From Phycisphaerae bacterium (GTDB taxonomy: Bacteria > Planctomycetota > Phycisphaerae > JAJVII01): DNA of 64,000 nt. The notes beneath the pieces were generated by a model, which worked only from the letters and a program-made list of their open reading frames with translations, was not told where the DNA came from and made no database searches. The stretch spans positions 186,001-250,000 of the forward strand of contig JAJVII010000015.1 of the NCBI GenBank assembly GCA_022072085.1, in the 5' to 3' direction. Position numbers and translations under genes: made by a program. Positions 61,922 through 64,000 of this stretch are shown in pieces; within the stretch, counting starts at the first letter, position 1; every line of letters begins with the position of its first letter.

Positions 61922-64000
61922 ATGAGCCGACGACTGGCACTGACCGCGTTGACCCTCCTGTTGGCTGCCGCTTGTGCATTGGCCGGCGAGCCGCCGTCCG
62001 GACCGCTGCGATTCACTGAGCCGCCGACGGCCGTGCGCGACGGGGCCGGCCTGAAGATCGCCTTCCGGCTCGACCGCGAGACCGACGTGCAGGTGGACCT
62101 CATCGACGGCGGCGGCCACGTCGTGCGACACCTGGCCGCCGGTCTGCTGGGGCCCAACGCCCCTGCCCCGTTGACAAAGAACTCGGTGGCCCAGACGCTC
62201 ATCTGGAACGGAAAGGACGACGGCGGAAAGGCCGTCCTGAATTCCTCCCCGGCCCCTGCCTTCACCGTCCGCGTCCGTGCCGGCATCGGCGCGAAGCTGG
62301 ACCGCTTCATCGGCAGCCCTGCCGACGTCGCCGGCCCGCCGGTCACCGGCCTGGGCGTCGGTCCCGACGGCACGCTCTACGTGCTGAGCAACCGCGACAA
62401 GGCCGGCGGCGTCTTCCTGTTCGCCCTGGACAGCCGCGGCAAGTACCTCCGAACGCTGCTGCCGGCGCCCGCGGGCCTGCCCAATGACAAATTGAAAGGC
62501 CTGGAACGCATCACGCTTAACGGCGGCGCCGTCGTGCCGATCGTCTACCAGCCCTACACCGCCGACACCGCGCCGTTCCTCTCGGGCATCCGCAGCCAGC
62601 CACTGATGGTGACGGCTGACGGGCGGATTCTCTTCTGCTCCGGGGGCAACAACTGGACCGACCAGGATAACCCGCGTCACCTGCTGGCGATCACCACCGA
62701 CGGCGGGACGCCGCCGGACATGGGCTTTGTCGGACCCGAGTTGGGCCCGCACGGGCGATACTCCTCGGGCCTGCCGCAGCAGCAGGCCGTCGTCGCTTCC
62801 GACGGCAAGACGATCTACTTCGTCGGCATGGGCGTGCTGGGGCCCAAGGGCAAACCGGCCAAGGGGCTGCACGCGGTCGGCCGAATGACCTGGGACAGCA
62901 AGGCCCCCACGCCGTTCATCGGCGACCCGGACAACCCGGGCGACGATGGCACGCACCTGAACACGCCGGTCAGCATCGCCCTGGACGCCAACGGCAACCT
63001 CTGCGTCGCCGATCAGGGCAACAACCGCGTGGCCGTGTTCGACTCCGCCGGCAAGTTCCTGGGCCAGACCGAGGTGGATCGGCCTGGCCAGGTGATCGTC
63101 GCCGCCGACGGCGCGCTTTACGTGCTCACCGAACCCAAGGGCACGCGCTGGGAACCGCTGGCGGTCGTCAAGTACGACAAGGCCGTCGGCGGCAGGGAGG
63201 TCGCCCGCTACGCGTTCAACGGACGCAGCGCGGTGATGGCCCTGGACCCGTCCACCAAGCCGACCCGGCTGTGGCTGAGCTACGACAGCGGCTGGGGCAA
63301 GCCGTCGCCGCTGACGCCGATCGCCGACGGCGGCGACAAGCTGACGGCCGGCCCGGACGTGCTGGGCGGCCGGCCGGCGCCGTTCAAAGGACCGATGTTC
63401 ATCGCTTCCGACGCCGCACGCGGACGGCTCTACGTCGCCGACTTCTCGCAGGCCGTGCTGCGCGTGGACCTGGACGGCGACAAGGTGAGCCCGTTCCTCA
63501 AGGTCAGCGAAGCGGCCACCGACCGCGACGGGAACCTCTACGTGCTGCCCGGCTACAACACCGACACGCTGGAGCGGCTGACGCCCGACGGCAAGCCGCT
63601 GCCCTTCGCGGCGACCGGCAGCAGCAAGCTGAAGATCAAGTACCGCGCCGGCCTGCCCAACGTCGGCGTGCGCGGGCTGACCGTCGGCGCTGACGGGGCG
63701 ATCTACGCCTTCCAGGACAACAACGCCGGAACGCCGATGGATCTCTGGAAGTTCACCGCCGACGGCAAGGTCGCCAGCGAGAAGCTGATCGCCGGCATCC
63801 CGCCGGACTCGGCCAACGGCGTGGCCGTCGACCGCGACGGCAACATCTACATCGGCGTGAACGTGCAGGACCCCGCGCACCTCTACCCTGACGCCTTCGA
63901 GGGCGTCATCCCGCGCCTGGCCTGGTTCACGGTGTACACGACAAAGTCGAGCTGGTATGCAGTCGGCCCGATGCGCGGCCTGCCGGACGCGCCGTGGAAC
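61922..64000 (+). CDS. Secreted NHL-repeat/beta-propeller protein (3' end outside window)
   Basis: At least 693 codons, open at the right edge. A Sec signal peptide (LALTALTLLLAAACALAG) is followed by an Ig/FlgD-like stretch (about 25-125, IAFRLDRETDVQVDLID; LIWNGKDDGGKA) and then a series of NHL-type repeats (GVGPDGTLYVLSN; LDANGNLCVADQGNNRVAVF; DAARGRLYVADFS; VDRDGNIYIGVN), which form a beta-propeller. AAGGAG lies before the ATG at 61922. It is preceded by a terminator, so it has its own promoter. Substrate unknown. Confidence 0.85.
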   Translation, partial: MSRRLALTALTLLLAAACALAGEPPSGPLRFTEPPTAVRDGAGLKIAFRLDRETDVQVDLIDGGGHVVRHLAAGLLGPNAPAPLTKNSVAQTLIWNGKDDGGKAVLNSSPAPAFTVRVRAGIGAKLDRFIGSPADVAGPPVTGLGVGPDGTLYVLSNRDKAGGVFLFALDSRGKYLRTLLPAPAGLPNDKLKGLERITLNGGAVVPIVYQPYTADTAPFLSGIRSQPLMVTADGRILFCSGGNNWTDQDNPRHLLAITTDGGTPPDMGFVGPELGPHGRYSSGLPQQQAVVASDGKTIYFVGMGVLGPKGKPAKGLHAVGRMTWDSKAPTPFIGDPDNPGDDGTHLNTPVSIALDANGNLCVADQGNNRVAVFDSAGKFLGQTEVDRPGQVIVAADGALYVLTEPKGTRWEPLAVVKYDKAVGGREVARYAFNGRSAVMALDPSTKPTRLWLSYDSGWGKPSPLTPIADGGDKLTAGPDVLGGRPAPFKGPMFIASDAARGRLYVADFSQAVLRVDLDGDKVSPFLKVSEAATDRDGNLYVLPGYNTDTLERLTPDGKPLPFAATGSSKLKIKYRAGLPNVGVRGLTVGADGAIYAFQDNNAGTPMDLWKFTADGKVASEKLIAGIPPDSANGVAVDRDGNIYIGVNVQDPAHLYPDAFEGVIPRLAWFTVYTTKSSWYAVGPMRGLPDAPWN

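Overview
The window is a 64 kb stretch of GC-rich bacterial chromosome with an ordinary mix of housekeeping genes and accessory secreted or membrane genes. Its gene content points to a planctomycete, most likely in or near the Phycisphaerae. The clues are two PEP-CTERM surface proteins, a formylglycine-type sulfatase, a heparinase-like and an exo-rhamnogalacturonan-lyase-like protein, an ECF sigma factor beside an anti-sigma/von Willebrand A fusion, a GntR/LacI-type sugar regulator, and a recurring Ser/Thr-Thr-Gln-Pro motif in several unrelated proteins. This assignment is an inference from gene content; no 16S rRNA or complete marker set is present. I saw no rRNA operon, CRISPR array or prophage.

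Layout. 1-4 kb: the 3' part of a xylulokinase gene, a CHASE4-GGDEF diguanylate cyclase and an ornithine-cyclodeaminase-family gene. 4-14 kb: a minus-strand run with alaS, an HtrA-type protease, recA, a tRNA-like RNA candidate, thpR, a PfkB kinase, a HEPN protein coupled to a BolA-like protein, and gltX. 14-16 kb: two small secreted or membrane proteins. 16-28 kb: another minus-strand run with a CPA2 antiporter, cinA, a YchF-like GTPase, a MarR regulator, metW-metX, accD, a catalytically dead histidine-phosphatase homologue, rpe, pgk and gap. 28-38 kb: a sulfatase, a VOC protein, an exo-lyase-like lipoprotein, a corrinoid protein behind a possible switching leader, a flavin reductase/cNMP-binding/SDR cluster, and a UroD/MtaA-like methyltransferase. 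38-48 kb: the anti-sigma-vWA protein with its ECF sigma factor, a MetH-activation-domain protein, HEAT-like and secreted proteins, and the heparinase-like enzyme. 48-54 kb: gpsA, purB, a DUF4190-type protein, pyrE and a soluble histidine kinase. 53.9-54.5 kb: a compact RAYT/REP mobile element with 31-bp inverted ends. 54.5-64 kb: a large polytopic membrane protein, a GntR/LacI-type regulator, two PEP-CTERM proteins behind a textbook sigma-54 promoter, and the start of an NHL-repeat secreted protein.

The genes cover central carbon metabolism (gap, pgk, rpe, xylB), fatty acid and phospholipid synthesis (accD, gpsA), methionine and corrinoid chemistry (metX, metW, corrinoid protein, MetH-activation-like and UroD-like proteins), nucleotide synthesis (purB, pyrE), translation (alaS, gltX) and DNA repair (recA). 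The accessory genes fit a polysaccharide-degrading, surface-protein-rich lifestyle. Many intergenic gaps hold long imperfect palindromes built from short repeated words, several placed where terminators are expected.
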